In this document: positions 46,815 through 60,120 of the stretch, piece after piece
How the letters are laid out: each line of letters opens with the position of its first letter
Numbering within the stretch: the first letter of the stretch is position 1
Assembly (NCBI GenBank): GCA_963995525.1
Contig: OZ023213.1
Location: 48,723,925-48,787,924, forward strand
Length of the DNA: 64,000 nt
Reading direction: 5' to 3'
DNA from: Escarpia spicata
Taxonomy: Eukaryota > Annelida > Polychaeta > Sabellida > Siboglinidae
The notes under the pieces: generated by a model
What the model was told of the DNA's origin: nothing
The model's input: only the letters and a program-made list of their open reading frames with translations
Databases searched by the model: none
Position numbers and translations under genes: made by a program

Positions 46815-48215
46815 TCATTCGTTTACAAGACGACATTCTTCTTTCAATGGATAGCCGGATGACCGTGATATTGGTGCTGCTCGACTTGAGTGTTGCCGTC
46901 GATACTGTCGACCATCGCCTGTTGCTCAACCAACTTCACCACATAGGCATACGTGACAACGCGCACCGCTGGCTACAGTCTCGTATTTTTCCCAGCGAAC
47001 ACAAGCTGTCAAAATCGGGAACGTCGACTTGTGTTATGGTGACCATGGGACCCCTGCGTTTTACTAACGTATGCCTTGGGCTCCACCGTGTATTCAAACG
47101 CCATCAGCTTCGTTATCACATTTATGCTGACGATGCTCAGCTATATGTTGAATTTCCGCCTGATCAGCCAGTGCTCGTTACAACTGCCATTGACCGCATA
47201 ACTCGATGTACCGCTGACGCAGTGCGTAACCACAAACATGTGCAGCCTCCCGTTGACTTAGCCATTGATGTCTGTAGCTGCTACATAACGCCGAAACCAT
47301 GTATTCGGGACATCGGTGTTACTATTGTCGACACTATGTCAATAGCGGTGCATGTACGCCGTATTTGTCAGGTGGCATACTGCCATGTTCACATCATCGC
47401 CAGGATCAGGAAAAGTTTGACTACCGTTGCGTGCAAGACAATAGTCCATGCCTTAGGTAGTCTCGAGTCGATTACGGCAATGCGCTACTTTATGGTTTGC
47501 CTGAGACGCTGCTGCATGAGCTGCAGATGGTCCAGAATTCTGCAGCGCGGCTCGTTATGCGCGGCTCGTTACTGGGACCCGCAGAAGAGATCATATTACA
47601 TCAGTTTTGTTCAATTTTTATTGGTTGCCAGTTCGCCAACGAATCGATTTCAAGATTCTCCTACTCGTGTATCGCGCTGTTCACCACCTCGACCCAGAGT
47701 ATTTGATGTCACTGGTGACACCGGACTCACCGACCCGATCATTGAGATCCGCCTGTCAAGGTCTGTTGACAGTACCGTGGTCGGCGGTCCTTCTCGGTAG
47801 CAAGACCGACATTGTGGAACAACTTACCTCCTGCTCTCAGAGACGCTAACTCAGTAGCAAAATTGAAGACATTGTTAAAGACACATATCTTTCGCATAGC
47901 GTATAGAACACTATGTAACTAGCTTAAGTGACATTTAAGTGAAGTTTACTATTTATGCGTTGTTAATTTAGTTGATAATTTTAATTTATTTTAAATCTGG
48001 ATTGTCTTCTTAATGTTTATGCATATCTAATTTACCAAGTCAATTTAGCATTGTATTCAATTTATTTATTTTATTGAATTAACTAATGGATTTAAACTAT
48101 TATTTTACGTATTATTTAACATATTTATTAACTGATTTATTTAGCTTATATCTATATACAGGTGTACATATATAACCCGGATACATGGCGCTTTATATAT
48201 TCTTCCTAATAATAA
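46815..48215 (+). pseudogene. LINE RT, 3' part
   Basis: The frame resumes with VILVLLDLSVAVDTVDHRLLL (catalytic motif A, near 46870). A stretch around the QG box is rearranged (46985-47075), then the catalytic HIYADDAQLYV is intact near 47120. Later frames give LPETLLHELQMVQNSAARLV (47497), FYWLPVRQRIDFKILLLVYR (47613) and the C-terminus to about 47920. The 3' UTR ends with AATAATAATAATAAAAAA at about 48208-48223. Frameshifts near 47310, 47460 and 47600. Confidence 0.88.
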
Positions 48216-48223
48216 TAATAAAA

Positions 48224-48882
48224 AAGATGGACTGTCTCAGAATGAAACTAAAACTAAAATAAATGTTGACACATTAGTTACAAAACAATTTATGTAAATT
48301 TGTTGATTAGACACAAAATGACCTATAAGTAAATTTCAAACACAAAACATTATTTGAATACACAATTATTTTAAAGTATAAAATAGTAGTAATATGTTAC
48401 TTTTTGCATGTTACTTTCTTTCCAGTAACTACTATAATTGGTCTGCCTGTGAATAGTAATGTAATGTGCATAATTAAGTTGAGGTTCTGTGTAATTTTAC
48501 TTTGTCCAAATGGCCGCCAGTACAAGAATCGGTGTTTAGGTGATGTTGCCAAGAGAGGCTTTTTACATGTTTATATTGTCGAATGAGTGACTAGATTTAG
48601 CTCAGTTGGTTTCTAAGTAGGCACTGAGTTGGATCGCTTCATTTAATCACACTGTTGTCAACTGATATTCTCAGATTTAACATTCTGATTGTCAAGCATG
48701 CCGCGGGCAAGTAACAACTTTTGTTAGCCTGAAGTCTGGTCGACAAAGCAAAATCCTCGCACCTGCTAACTTTCAGCCGCTGACTGGTCGCGCCCGATCG
48801 TTTGACAGACAATAGACAATAATATACATTAAAGGGTAGTGCGGTTCGACTCTAGCCACAAACAGGTGAGCGTAAACTGACG
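48224..48882. other. Spacer with a possible tRNA-derived SINE
   Basis: TTTAGCTCAGTTGGT (48597) matches a Pol III A box, and GGTTCGACTC (48845) matches a B box. They are about 240 bases apart, so if this is one SINE it carries an insertion. No cloverleaf seen. Confidence 0.35.
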
Positions 48883-49515
48883 ATGCCGCAACCTAGGAAG
48901 AAAGGTTCCCAAGGAGAAAAATCACCCTTTGACACAGATCATTTTAAGTTGATTGTACAAGAAATTGTATGTGAGGAAACTGTTTTGTTGAAGATAAAAA
49001 CGATATTATACCCACAAAATTTGGCTGACAAAATCGACATTATGACCAAGAAAATTTATGAACTGCCAAAGTGCGTCGAATCCAGAGATGGCAGGATTTG
49101 AGAACTGGAGCAAAAAGTCTGTAAACTGGAGTCCGACGTGGACGATCTGGAGCAATACTCCCGGAGAGGCAGTATCCAGTTCCATGGACTGAAGGAATCT
49201 GAGGGCGGGGAAGCCATCGAGGCGGACATCATTGGCCTAATAAACAATGATATCGGTTTTACCCCCCCCCCCCACATGCATCGTCCAAAATTGTTCGCTG
49301 CCACCGTATCGGAAGAAAATCAAACGACTCAGGACGCCATCATCCGAATGCGAAAGAAAATTAAAGGAAACGAAGATTTGACGGCTAGACGATCACAGTT
49401 CCACGCAAGAAACCTACGCCGTCAGGGTAAACTTGCAGATACATGGATGTTTAACAGAATAAATCTTGGCATCATCCTTATCTCATCGAATTCTGACCTG
49501 GACAAATTAAAGTAA
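48883..49515 (+). pseudogene. LINE ORF1-like protein (coiled coil plus RNA-binding fold)
   Basis: Frame 48883-49101 is followed after one TGA (49099) by 49138-49515 in another reading. It shows ELEQKVCKLESDVDDLEQYS (coiled coil), RRGSIQFHGLKE (start of an RRM-type domain) and LTARRSQFHARNLRRQGKL, the C-terminal pattern of L1/Tx1-type ORF1. A run of ten C (49263-49272) disturbs the middle. It may be the ORF1 of the LINE at 50320, about 800 bases downstream, or a separate relic. Confidence 0.7.
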
Positions 49516-50319
49516 AGACTGACGTGATGTGATGCCGATGACTGTGATCGCAAATTGTGTTTTATGTATCTACAGTACATCATGTATATGAATAATATAG
49601 CTACGTTTTTGTTTATGATTACAACATAATTTATGTTTCAAGTCATATGATCCCAGAAATGTCATGATAAAATAGTTAGGGTGCTTTACTTACGTATTTA
49701 TTCATGCTGTAGAGTGAACTCATTTTCGTTATACACATATTTTATTTTTAAAGATTACATACACCAGGCAGACAATTTTGATTGATCTCAGAGTAAAGCC
49801 CTGTAATATATTTTTAGGTACAAAACGTAGCTTGTAATATTTTATTCTTTTCCCGTTATTATGCCTTTTTAGTGAATCCACCTGGGTAGGTTTTTTTCTA
49901 AAGTGATCGCGTTTATCTGCCTTAATGGTGTTTCATTTGTAACACTAAAGCCTCTTTACTTTATGTACCACACCAGATCATCAGTTGAAGATATCTCAGG
50001 AGCAATCCTGCTTTCTAGTATTTGTATTACTCTTGATCATGTTCATGTTGATTTGTTATTACAATTTATTATTATTTAACTTGAAGAATGAGAATATTAC
50101 GTTGATGTTAATGGTTAAATCATCTGGTCATGATATATTTGTTCATACCAAACGTCAAGATGTATATTTTAACAACTTCATATAATTATGCTGAGAGCAC
50201 CACAATGTTGACAATTGTAAAGAAATGTGCCACATATTGACATAATTCACATGCATGTATCACTAAGTGTATCTCATCTATCTACTTACGTAAATATCAA
50301 ACTAATCAACATAATCGGG
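49516..50319. other. AT-rich spacer between LINE ORF1 and ORF2 relics
   Basis: No recognisable frame; the 66-codon hydrophobic frame at 49985 has no family features. Confidence 0.4.
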
Positions 50320-53300
50320 GAGAAGGAGGCATTACAAAAAATGATTTAGTAAATAAACGTTTTAGATATATATATGATATTGAAAACAATGAACTGCAAA
50401 TAATATGTCGTTCATCTTATTATGATATCGATACCTTTATTTGAGTAGATCAGAGTAAACAAAACTAATTTAGTAGCTTAAGCCCAACTATTCAATCCAT
50501 AAAAGCTCAATTTGATTAACTCGAGGCTTTTGTAGAAGAACTAAGCCTTAATAATGTCAAATTTAGTGTCATTTGTTTGCAAGAAACATGGAAAGCGGAA
50601 AACTTATCCCAATTTGCGTTATCTGGCTACCAATGTCTAGCACAGGGTAAACCTCTAGTGATAAAGGATGGCTAATTATATATATACATATATTGACAAT
50701 GAATATAGAGCTGAAGTAAAAAATTAAACTTAACAAGTACGAACTTTAGGAAGGTTTAATTATTCAAGTAAATGGTGTTACCCTTTCAAAGAATATAACT
50801 ATTTGTAACATATACAGACCCCCAAAACAGGTAATCACAACTTAAATACTTTTATAAATGAATATTCATCGATTATTTCCTTATTGGAAAATAATGCAAA
50901 TAATAATCTTATTATTGCAAGTGATTTTAACATACACCTACTCAAATTAAACGAAAACGTCACGTCTTTGATATAGTAATATCACAGAGCTTGTACCCTC
51001 AGACATGTGTTCCATTAACCTCAAAACGTATAACTCAATACTAAAAAATAGCATTCGTATAGCCAAGCAAATGTATTTTGAAAAAATCGTTTTAATACAT
51101 TTAAGCATGATAGAAGAAATACTGTGAAAAAAATAAATGAAATTCTGTAAAAAAAATTAAAAACGAACTTTGCCTGTAGTTTTGATTGAAAGCGGCAAAA
51201 CAATTACAGATTGCATACAGATTTACTAACTACTTCACAAATATAGGCCCGACCATTACATGTAGTATAACGTTTAAAGATAATAAAGATTATAGTTATT
51301 AATTATGTTTTTGTATTTAAACATGTTGACGAAGAAATTGTAAAGAAAACCATAGAAAATTTCCCCGCAAAAAACAGCTGTGGTTTCGACGGCATTTCAT
51401 ACAAATTGTTTAAAATAATCGAACCTACGATCATAAAGTCATTAACGCTACTAATAAGCCAAATTTTAAATACCAGTATATTCCCGGACAAACTCACAAT
51501 TGCGAAAGTCATATCAATATTTAAAAAGACGACCCATCATTATTTGACAATTACTGGCCTATCTCTATTCTTCCTTCTATTTCAAACGTTATTTAGAAAA
51601 TAATGTTTATTCAGTTATTTTCATATTTCAATTACTTTACACTTCTGTTTGATAATCAGTACGGATTGAAACCTAAATAATCAACGGTACATGCCGCCCT
51701 AGAATTAATTGATAGAATTATAACACAAATAGCTTATTTATCGATCTCAACAAGACCTTCGGTACCATTGACATTTTACTAAATAAATTAAGATATTATA
51801 GCATGGTGACTCAACACTGCATTTATTTACAAGTTATTTAACAAACAGAAAACATTATACCGAAATTGATAAAATCCAGTCAGACACTTTACCTATAACA
51901 ATTGGTGATCCACAATCAATTCTTGGTCCATTATTATTTATTATATACATTAATTACTTTTCAGAAGCCAGTAACATGTTTACTGTTGATACAACTTTTT
52001 TTAGCATGTTAAAAACGTTTCTGACAACACACATAATAAAAGCACTCAAACCTGTATAAATGAAGAATTGTCGAAAATTAATGAATAATTAAATATAAAC
52101 AAACTGTTGTTAAACAAAATAAAATCAAAATACATTATTTTCCACATGCCTAATAAACTCATACATACTCCTACATTAAGCAGAAACAATGTCAATATTG
52201 AAAATATTAGTGAATTTTGTTTAGGATTGACATTGGACACTAATTTAGACTGGAAAAAAACTGACTGAAAAAATATATAACAATTGTTCCAAAACAATTG
52301 GCATTATAAACCGACTAAAACATGTAATACCTTTAGGAATAAAAGTTATATTATATAGCTCATTAATATTACCTCATATTCACTATTACATAATGTCATG
52401 GGGATATCAAGGGAACATAATTTTAAAACTTCAAAAAAGCAGTGCGAATAATAACCTTAAACAATTATAATTCCCAAACTGAACCTCTATTTAAAGAACT
52501 TCATTTATTAAATGTACAACATATATTAAATTTGCATGAATTAAAATTTCATTTTAAATACATACACAAAGACTTGACAGTGTACTTATTAAACTGGAAT
52601 ACTACCCCACTTAATTATATGCACAATTGCAACGCTCGAAACATAAACAAAATATACTTTTAGAAGTAAACATGAATTTGCAGTGAAATGTCTCAAATAT
52701 AATTTGCCTCATACTATTAATAACATGCCCGAAATAGTAAAAAATAAAATATACACTCATAGTTTACGTGGATTTATATTGTATGTAAACAAATACTTCT
52801 TACAAATATATAGTGATATATGCACACTGCCCAACTGCTACTCATGTCTGCAAAACCAGTAAGTTACAAATATCATCTAGATATAATTTAATACTAATAT
52901 TTGTACAAGAACATCGCCATGTATACACATGACAAAGATAACTTACAACATGTATGAGACAGACTTCTGGCTAATATAACAATGACATCATCAAAATAGA
53001 GGTGGCTCCCATGACAGCGAAAACGTTGTGTTAGTAGGAGTCACCCACCCCATTGGCATCAAGTTTGATTATTGTATTTACGTCTTTATTTGAACAATGT
53101 AATTTGCAGGCAGATGTATACGTATGTATGAGCTATGTGTTTAAATTTTATGAATTATATGTATGTACATGTAATATATATTATATGTATTCATTACCTA
53201 CTAATTTTCTTCAAATCAAAACCTATGTAACACTGTTTAATTATGTATTTGGGGTGAATCAAATAAACTTCATTTTCTTCTTCTTCTTCATCTTCTTCTT
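50320..53300 (+). pseudogene. Heavily decayed LINE ORF2 with (TTC)n tail
   Basis: The endonuclease start reads LEAFVEELSLNNVKFSVICL, then QETWKAEN and GYQCLAQGK (50520-50650), with NITICNIYRPP near 50800. RT pieces: NSCGFDGISYKLFKII (51378), a LSKTF-like motif A near 51740, ILGPLLFIIYIN near 51925, LGLTLDTNLDWKK near 52215, then LYSSLILPHIHYYIMSWG near 52350 and FKELHLLNVQHILNLHELKF near 52490. Many stops. The 3' UTR ends TGAATCAAATAAACTTCATT and a TTC-rich tail at 53272-53300. The clade is not assigned. Confidence 0.85.
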
Positions 53301-54700
53301 CTACTACTACTTAATGTAATATGTTTTACAAAAACAAGCTGAATGTAAAAAACATGCTATTTTTTGTCTATAGCACAATTGACAAGGTGTGTATTAGTAA
53401 TTGAACTGCTTAACTGTCCTGTGTTACATTCTGCATGAGGTGTCTGTGGAGCAATATACAGCACAGGGACAAAGGATCCAAATGCTGATGACTTTAATAC
53501 TAACATGTAAACTGCTGCAATTTTAGTGTTATTTGTAAAATAAAATACCTATGACCCATTTTATTTTTCGAATGACACTTTATTTACAACAACATACTTT
53601 TGCTTATGATGTATCACCTACATTTTTAAAGAATAAAATCAGCGCATTAGATCCATTAGGACCAAAGTTATGTAAAGAAATGTTAGAAAGTAGCAGGATA
53701 TATTTAATTAGCTTATCAACAAGATAAAACATACATTAAATACATACATTTAATACAATGTTTTACATGTAATTGTCCATGTTATGCATATGTTTTGTCT
53801 ACTAGTAAACTGGTGTGAGTGATAAAAAGTACACTTGAAACCTATTTATTATAGCCCTCCAAACATCATCCAACTGTACTCAATTTGAAGAATGGTGCAT
53901 AAATGTTAACGTTAACATGAATTACGGTATTAACCACAATATACGTTTTGTTCTGATGCATGGGAACTATTTAGATAAAGCTTTACTATGTTCAATTGTT
54001 TACACTTTAAATATTCACACAAAAACATGTGCACACACCAAATAAGTCACGCACAAACCTGTTCTTTCGCAACATATCAAACCAACTTTTAAATATGCTA
54101 CGTCATTTGTAAAAAAAAATGTATTTAGTTATTGCATTATCACTGGTCACCAAAAACAGAGGTACTAAAAGGTTGTACTCTAAAAATGTATACAAAATTA
54201 TTATCACGTTTAGATAAAAAGTCATTAAAATGCTGTGCTATTTGACGAACGTGAATGACTGCTAAAACAGTCAGGAAACAAAAAACAGATGGCGGCTTCG
54301 AAAATCTGGCGGCAAACGTAATCGCATGCTGCAGAGTTCTCACTCAAATGGTTAGATGATATTTTGAGTTCAGCTACACAGCACTGGAGTAAATCGGTCA
54401 CAGGTTCCTCGCTCTCGCTTTCCTAACAGGCACGCTGCCCACGTTACTACCCAGGCTGCGTGACTTAACTTTGGGATTCACGCATTTGAGTAATATTGAT
54501 TAATATTAATAGTTGTGTTGATGGTTGCGCAAACAAATATTACATTCAGACACCCATTTCGGTAATGAAACTTTCGTGTATGAACAACAATAAATAACCG
54601 ACATGACATTTAGTGCCCTTCCGTGTGTAAAATTTGTTTGTTGAATTCCTTGTTCGATTCATATCTGTGGATAGGTCGCGTTATTGTAACACGATTGCAG
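53301..54700. other. Non-coding stretch
   Basis: AT-rich. A minus-strand 67-codon frame (54140-54343) has no family features. I see no gene. Confidence 0.4.
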
Positions 54701-54782
54701 TAAGTGCAGTGCTTTGAATGTGCCATGTTTCAACAAATAAAATCGATACGTTGGAAATGCGGATGTCGTGGTTCACACAAAA

Positions 54783-54886
54783 TAATAATAATAATCATTA
54801 TAATAATTGTGATTATAATGATGGTGATGATGATGACAATGATGATGATGATAATAGTAATAATAATAATAATAATAAATATACAT
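54783..54886. repeat. (AAT)n/(GAT)n microsatellite
   Basis: Mixed AAT, GAT and TTA trinucleotides. Frames rich in Ile/Met/Asn/Asp are artefacts. Confidence 0.95.
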
Positions 54887-54959
54887 GTACCAGCCCTTGT
54901 AATTGTGTGTTAAAAAGTAGGATTGAAGCCGCAGAAGGTTGTGCTATTACATTTTGATT

Positions 54960-55480
54960 TGTTACATTTGTATTATTGTGATTAGCTCAGTTTTGATAAA
55001 TGCCTGATACAGCGAAATAGTGACAGTGCTGTATCTGTATAATAATAATGTACTGCTCTTTATTATTTCGATTTGTAACGAAATGTAACGTATTTGTTGA
55101 GGTAACCTTGTTTTCATTATATGCTAAACATGGCGCAAGATAAACAAATAATACATTTCTATTTAATTTGATCTACTGTTGAATGGAGGAATGAGTCTAT
55201 AGGGAATGGTAGAAACATCATGGGTGACCACTGCGATTTTTATTTTTTATTTCCAATTGAAGCATTCAATCAGAAACAGACAGATACAAAATCGGTCAAG
55301 TAAGATGGCGTATTGTTTTCTAAAAGTGTATATATGCCACTGACAGCACCGGTGATAAATTCACGGAAATATGACGAAAATTTAGGATCGAAAGTTTAAG
55401 TCATCAAAATATTGATTCGTTCGAATACATTTCTATGCTATATTTTGTGTCAATTGCCTTCATGTTGATGATTCCGCCAT
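54960..55480. other. Non-coding stretch
   Basis: No recognisable frame or repeat. Confidence 0.4.
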
Positions 55481-55484
55481 GTGC

Positions 55485-55572
<88 letters not shown>

Positions 55573-55689
55573 TGTATGTATGTATATATATATAGATACC
55601 TATATATATATATATATATACATATATATAATAACAATAATAATAAGACAAGACGTTATATTTTTCAAACATAACAACGATAATATATG

Positions 55690-55740
<51 letters not shown>
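55485..55740. repeat. (GT)n, (TATATA)n and AAT-rich microsatellite block
   Basis: About 40 GT units (55490-55569), then TA-rich repeats interrupted by AATAATAAT, then about 25 TA units (55696-55737). Confidence 0.98.
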
Positions 55741-55742
<2 letters not shown>

Positions 55743-56104
55743 TTTGTGGCACATAAATACGTATTATGTCAGAGAAAAGGGGTATAGTAAAGAAAGTTCG
55801 TATAGCTGTATACCCCTGAACTAATTTCTTTAGGTATTACATAACATACAATTTAGAACGTGACAGTAAAGCATAATCTTCACGTATATTGTTGGTATGA
55901 AATATTGCACGAATACCCGATAAGTGAAGACAGGCACTGTCATTATTAGTGTATAAATTAATAATAAACATTCAAATACAGTACATTATAATACAGTCAT
56001 CAGGACATTTCCATAGCCATATGTCTAGGAAGAAAAGTGCATATTTAAGTTTAGTGTGCATTTAATTTTTTTCAAAGTTTTGGTTATAAATATATTTAGA
56101 ACTA

Positions 56105-56570
56105 ATCGGCTTTTAATTTGTTAACGAATGGGTAAAAGGTTGGCAACATTGTAGTATGGGCTGGTAGTAAATTCCAGAACTTTACACCATAAATTGATAA
56201 GCATCGTGACTTAATATTTGTTCGAGAAGGACGTAAATTAGTTTGCTTCATAAAGAGGCACTGAACGTTGATAGGAACTGGCATTTTTTTGTATATGTTA
56301 TACATTATTGAGCAAATGTTCATATATATTCAAGTAGTCTACACCTATAAAATAGTGGGTTTGTGTGATGTACTCTACGAACATCACATATCAGTCTGAC
56401 TAACTTTTTCTGTACCACTGTAGCACAGTGTACATTAGTAATACATGCATTTCCCCAAATGTCATAGCAGTAGCACAGTAGAGCTCAAGAAATAGGATAT
56501 GATGCAAGGTAGCTGTGTGCAATTTTCTGACGTTTCCTGCCACAAACGTCATATTGGTGCTGAATGGGTG
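56105..56570 (-). pseudogene. C-terminal LINE fragment, minus strand
   Basis: Minus-strand frames read IWGNACITNVHCATVVQKKL then VRLICDVRRVHHTNPLFYRC (about 56470-56350) and, after a stop, RPSRTNIKSRCLSIYGVKFW with NLLPA (56160-56250). This is the usual end of an RT-LINE ORF2 (WGN...QKK..R and GxKxWNxLP). The 5' part is absent. Confidence 0.75.
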
Positions 56571-56794
56571 CAGAGTGATTATGACGGACATGGGAAGGGG
56601 CAGGTGAGATTATTCCCCCCCCCCCCCCAAATGACAATTCTGTCGTATTCAGTATTCAACTGTGCAATGTGTCAATTATCGCCCATTCTGTGCAGTCTGT
56701 GAAAGATTACATAATATTGACTATGCCGTCTACGGGCTACCACAGTCTGTGAACGATTACATAACATTGACTACGCCGTCTGTGGGCTTCCACA

Positions 56795-57240
56795 GTGCTG
56801 AATATGCCTAGGCCACGCCCAAACAGTACGGCCGATGATCCTGACGCTCTGGCGCTCCGGCTGATAGAGCTATTGAACGATGGCCAAACTCAAAAGTGCA
56901 CACTACCCCTTTGTTATCGTGGAGAAGATAGACGTGTTAAACGCTCAGCTCGAGCAGCTGACGAAAGAGTGCGAAAGAGAGGCACCCAACGAGACACGGG
57001 GTGCCGCTCAATCAGTGTGCGTTTCAAGATCGAGCGAATGCGTGACAACAATCTCAACGCGCAGCTGTTCATCAACGAAAATTTAACTAAGCGCAGATCG
57101 ACGTTGATCTACGAGTCGAGGAAATACAAACAATAACATAAACATCAACGACTGCTGGACGGCGAACGGCAAAATTTTGGTTAAAGAATTACACAATAAG
57201 ATGAAAGAAATTACATCAGTGAAAGACCTTCATCTGTACT
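56795..57240 (+). pseudogene. LINE ORF1-like fragment
   Basis: A coiled-coil piece (VLNAQLEQLTKECE, 56935) precedes LFINENLTKRRSTLIYESRK (57067) and, in another frame, WTANGKILVKELHNKMKEI (57155). The (N)ENLTxRRxxLxxxxRxxK ... W-x2-x-GKIxVK layout is the ORF1 C-terminal domain also seen at 48883. The two frames switch near 57130. A run of twelve C lies upstream (56617). Confidence 0.6.
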
Positions 57241-57529
57241 AAAACTTTCTCGCTTTAGTAATTTGGAGTATGTTGGTCAATATGTAAGGATACGAGTTTC
57301 TTTTCCTTTTTCTGTAATTATTTGCAATTGACTTTGTTTATATACGGCACAGGTATGATATTACAATTTTTTTCTTCGGTCATTATTTTTTTTATAAATT
57401 AACCAGCCCAATTATATTTTACTTAGCAACAATACTAAGGCATTTACACTGTAAAGAACGCTTTTGATGTGTCACTATTGTTTTTTTTGGCCGTCTGAAT
57501 ATCGATGTTGGTCACTCCATGGTTTATGT

Positions 57530-58340
57530 TTTACTAGTTCTGTTTTTTCTTATTAATAATATGCATCATATGCTATCAGAGATCATTATCTCATTATTAT
57601 GCTGCTTAGCCAAATTTATGCAATTTCTTCTTTACCGCTGTTGTGAATTTGAAGTTGGTCACACCATGGTATTAAGCTTTACTCCATTACTGATTTTGTT
57701 CTCATTAATAATAGTTATCGTATGATTTAGGAGATCATTATCTCATTAATATGTTGTTTAAGACTAACTAAATTAATGCAATTTCTTTTTAGCGCTGTTG
57801 TGACTTCAGTGTTGGCCACACCATGTTTTACCCTATTATTTGTTTCTTCTCTCGTTAATAATATGTATAATCTGCAATCGGAGATCATTATCTCAAAATT
57901 ATGCTGTTTAGCTAACTTAATTAATGTATAATCCAAGCTAATAATTTTACACAGGACTATTTATGACATTAAGATTATTATTTTGTTGTTCTATTATTAA
58001 TATTAGCACACACTATGATTCTATTGTTTTATTTTTCGCTGTTGTGAATACTGATGTTGTTCACCACGGTATTATCTTTGACTCTAGCACTATTTTTTCC
58101 ATTAACAATATGCATCATATGCTATCGGAGATTGTTATCTCACTATTTGGCTGTTTAGCTAAATTAATGCAATTTCTTATTATCGCTGTTGTGAATTTGA
58201 TGTTGGTCACACCACGGTATTATGTCTTACCCTATTACTGTTTTTCCATCATTAATAATATGTATCATATGCTATCGGTGATCATTGTCTCATTATCATG
58301 CTGTTTAACTAACATAATTAATGTTTAATTCCTGCTGAAA
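57530..58340 (+). repeat. About 160-bp tandem repeat, five diverged copies
   Basis: Each unit has ATAATATGCATCATATGCTA, then TCGGAGATCATTATCTCATT, ATGCTGTTTAGCTAAATTAA, TGCAATTTCTT and CGCTGTTGTGAATTTGATGT. Copies start near 57558, 57712, 57858, 58105 and 58253. Small frames across it are non-coding. Confidence 0.85.
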
Positions 58341-58689
58341 ACTTGACACATGAATTAATCACGATATTAGGTTTTTTCTTCAATTATTATTATTATAATC
58401 AAACCTTATAAGCATTGCTTAATCAACATGTTGTCATTGTTGACAACATGTTGTCATTGTTGACAACATAGCTCACCCCTTTCCTTAGCTTACGCCTGTA
58501 CTCATGACTTTTGTTCTATTACATACGTATGTTCTCTTTTGTCTTACTACTACATATACAACTACGGTGAATGTCAGCATGACATGCTGCACAGAATGTG
58601 CCAAGCTATAATTTGTTCTACACTAACGCTTCTTTTATTTGGTTTTTTTATTGCTTCTGATAGTAGCGTAAATATGTCGGACTGGGGAG

Positions 58690-58955
58690 ATTGGATTAAT
58701 GTGCTATAATCAATTATATTTGTTAATGGACGATGATATTAGTATTGACCGGATCCAATCAATTGGAAATTTTTATTTTACAAAGTTGTACAATTATATT
58801 AATCATTACGAAGGTGACATATATCATGATTCTCCTTTTTCTTTAAATTCAAATTATTGCAAATACATCACCCCATTTGAATTTTCCAATGTTTTCCACT
58901 GTGATAATATATTTGGTCGATTCCCACGAAACGTTGACAAATGGTTTTCATAGGG
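58690..58955 (+). pseudogene. Unassigned 84-codon open frame, possibly a LINE ORF2 start
   Basis: The frame reads NHYEGDIYHDSPFSLNSNYC and YITPFEFSNVF. The Cys-x-Tyr-x3-x-Phe spacing resembles the short leader before the endonuclease of some LINEs, and an ORF1-like relic lies upstream at 56795. No endonuclease motif follows, so the call is weak. A G8 run at 58952 ends it. Confidence 0.3.
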
Positions 58956-59929
58956 GGGGGAGGGGCAAAAATAAACATATGCGTATAAAGTTTTTTTTTA
59001 AATTCAGTAAGAAATATGTTTCGGACTTCTTTTTTCATTTTAAGGGGAACTTTGAGGTATTTTGCGCTCTCTCAGACTTGATGTTTTATAAAGGTGACTT
59101 TCTGTTACATATTACCAACACAAGGGGAATGCATGTTTTATCTTTAAAATACATTCACGGCAAGGTATACACATTGAGCTTTTCAACAGGGTATACCTTA
59201 TTGACACTGATTTTATAACTATCAATTTGTAGACAGTTTAGAATTTGCAGGTGTACGGTTTCATATAATATACTTTTCAGTACAATGGAGTAAATTACTG
59301 GCGAGACCATTGGACAACTCTAACTTGTTTTAAGAACGTTTTGGTATATATCCGACTGTCTACATTGATTATGTTAGTGATATGTAGGAGATTCTGTCCT
59401 ATTCTTATTATTCTAATTAAGAAAACGCTGGAGACGTACGGTTTCATGTACCTCCTCTTATAATGTGTATTGTGTATTAACTGTCAAAAGGTCGTGATAA
59501 AAGTATTTAAATTGGTTGTACAGACGTTACAGATACCATGCGCTGATGTTATTTCATATATTTTTCAAAAATATTGAGGTGTGGACTAAGAAACTGTTGG
59601 AGATGTACGGTTTCTTGCTTCTGTACGGTTTCAGTAGAATAGAGTATTTTTTCTTATTTGACCACTTTTTAATTAAACTTTGTCTACGTACATACCCGAG
59701 TGTAAAGCCATTCCCGTGAGTGTTCCATATATGTGTTTCTCAATCATTCTTATTTTATTAATATACTGAACAATAGAACATGAATACAATGTTTTCATAA
59801 CGTTATTTATTGATAGTCTAACCGACCACTTTTGTAATTTGTCGAAAGGTAATTTTAAGAACAATTAATGAAACCTGAACTGAATGTTCCAAAAGCACCA
59901 CCGCTCTTTCATCTTTCTCTTGAACCACC

Positions 59930-60120
59930 TCTCTGTCGTCCCTCTCCTCCACCATCTGTCTCTCTATCCTTTCCACCACCACTTGTATCTCCCCTCTCCC
60001 TCACCACCTGTCTCTCGACCCTTTCCACCACCACATGTCTGCACCTCTCGCCTCCACCACCGGCCTCTCTACCCTTTCCACTACCATCTATACGTCATTC
60101 ATCTCCTCTTCCCCTTCTCC
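59930..60120. repeat. Pyrimidine-rich CTCCACCAC low-complexity tract
   Basis: Imperfect repeats of CCTCTCC and CCACCACC, just 3' of the transposase coding end. Confidence 0.85.
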
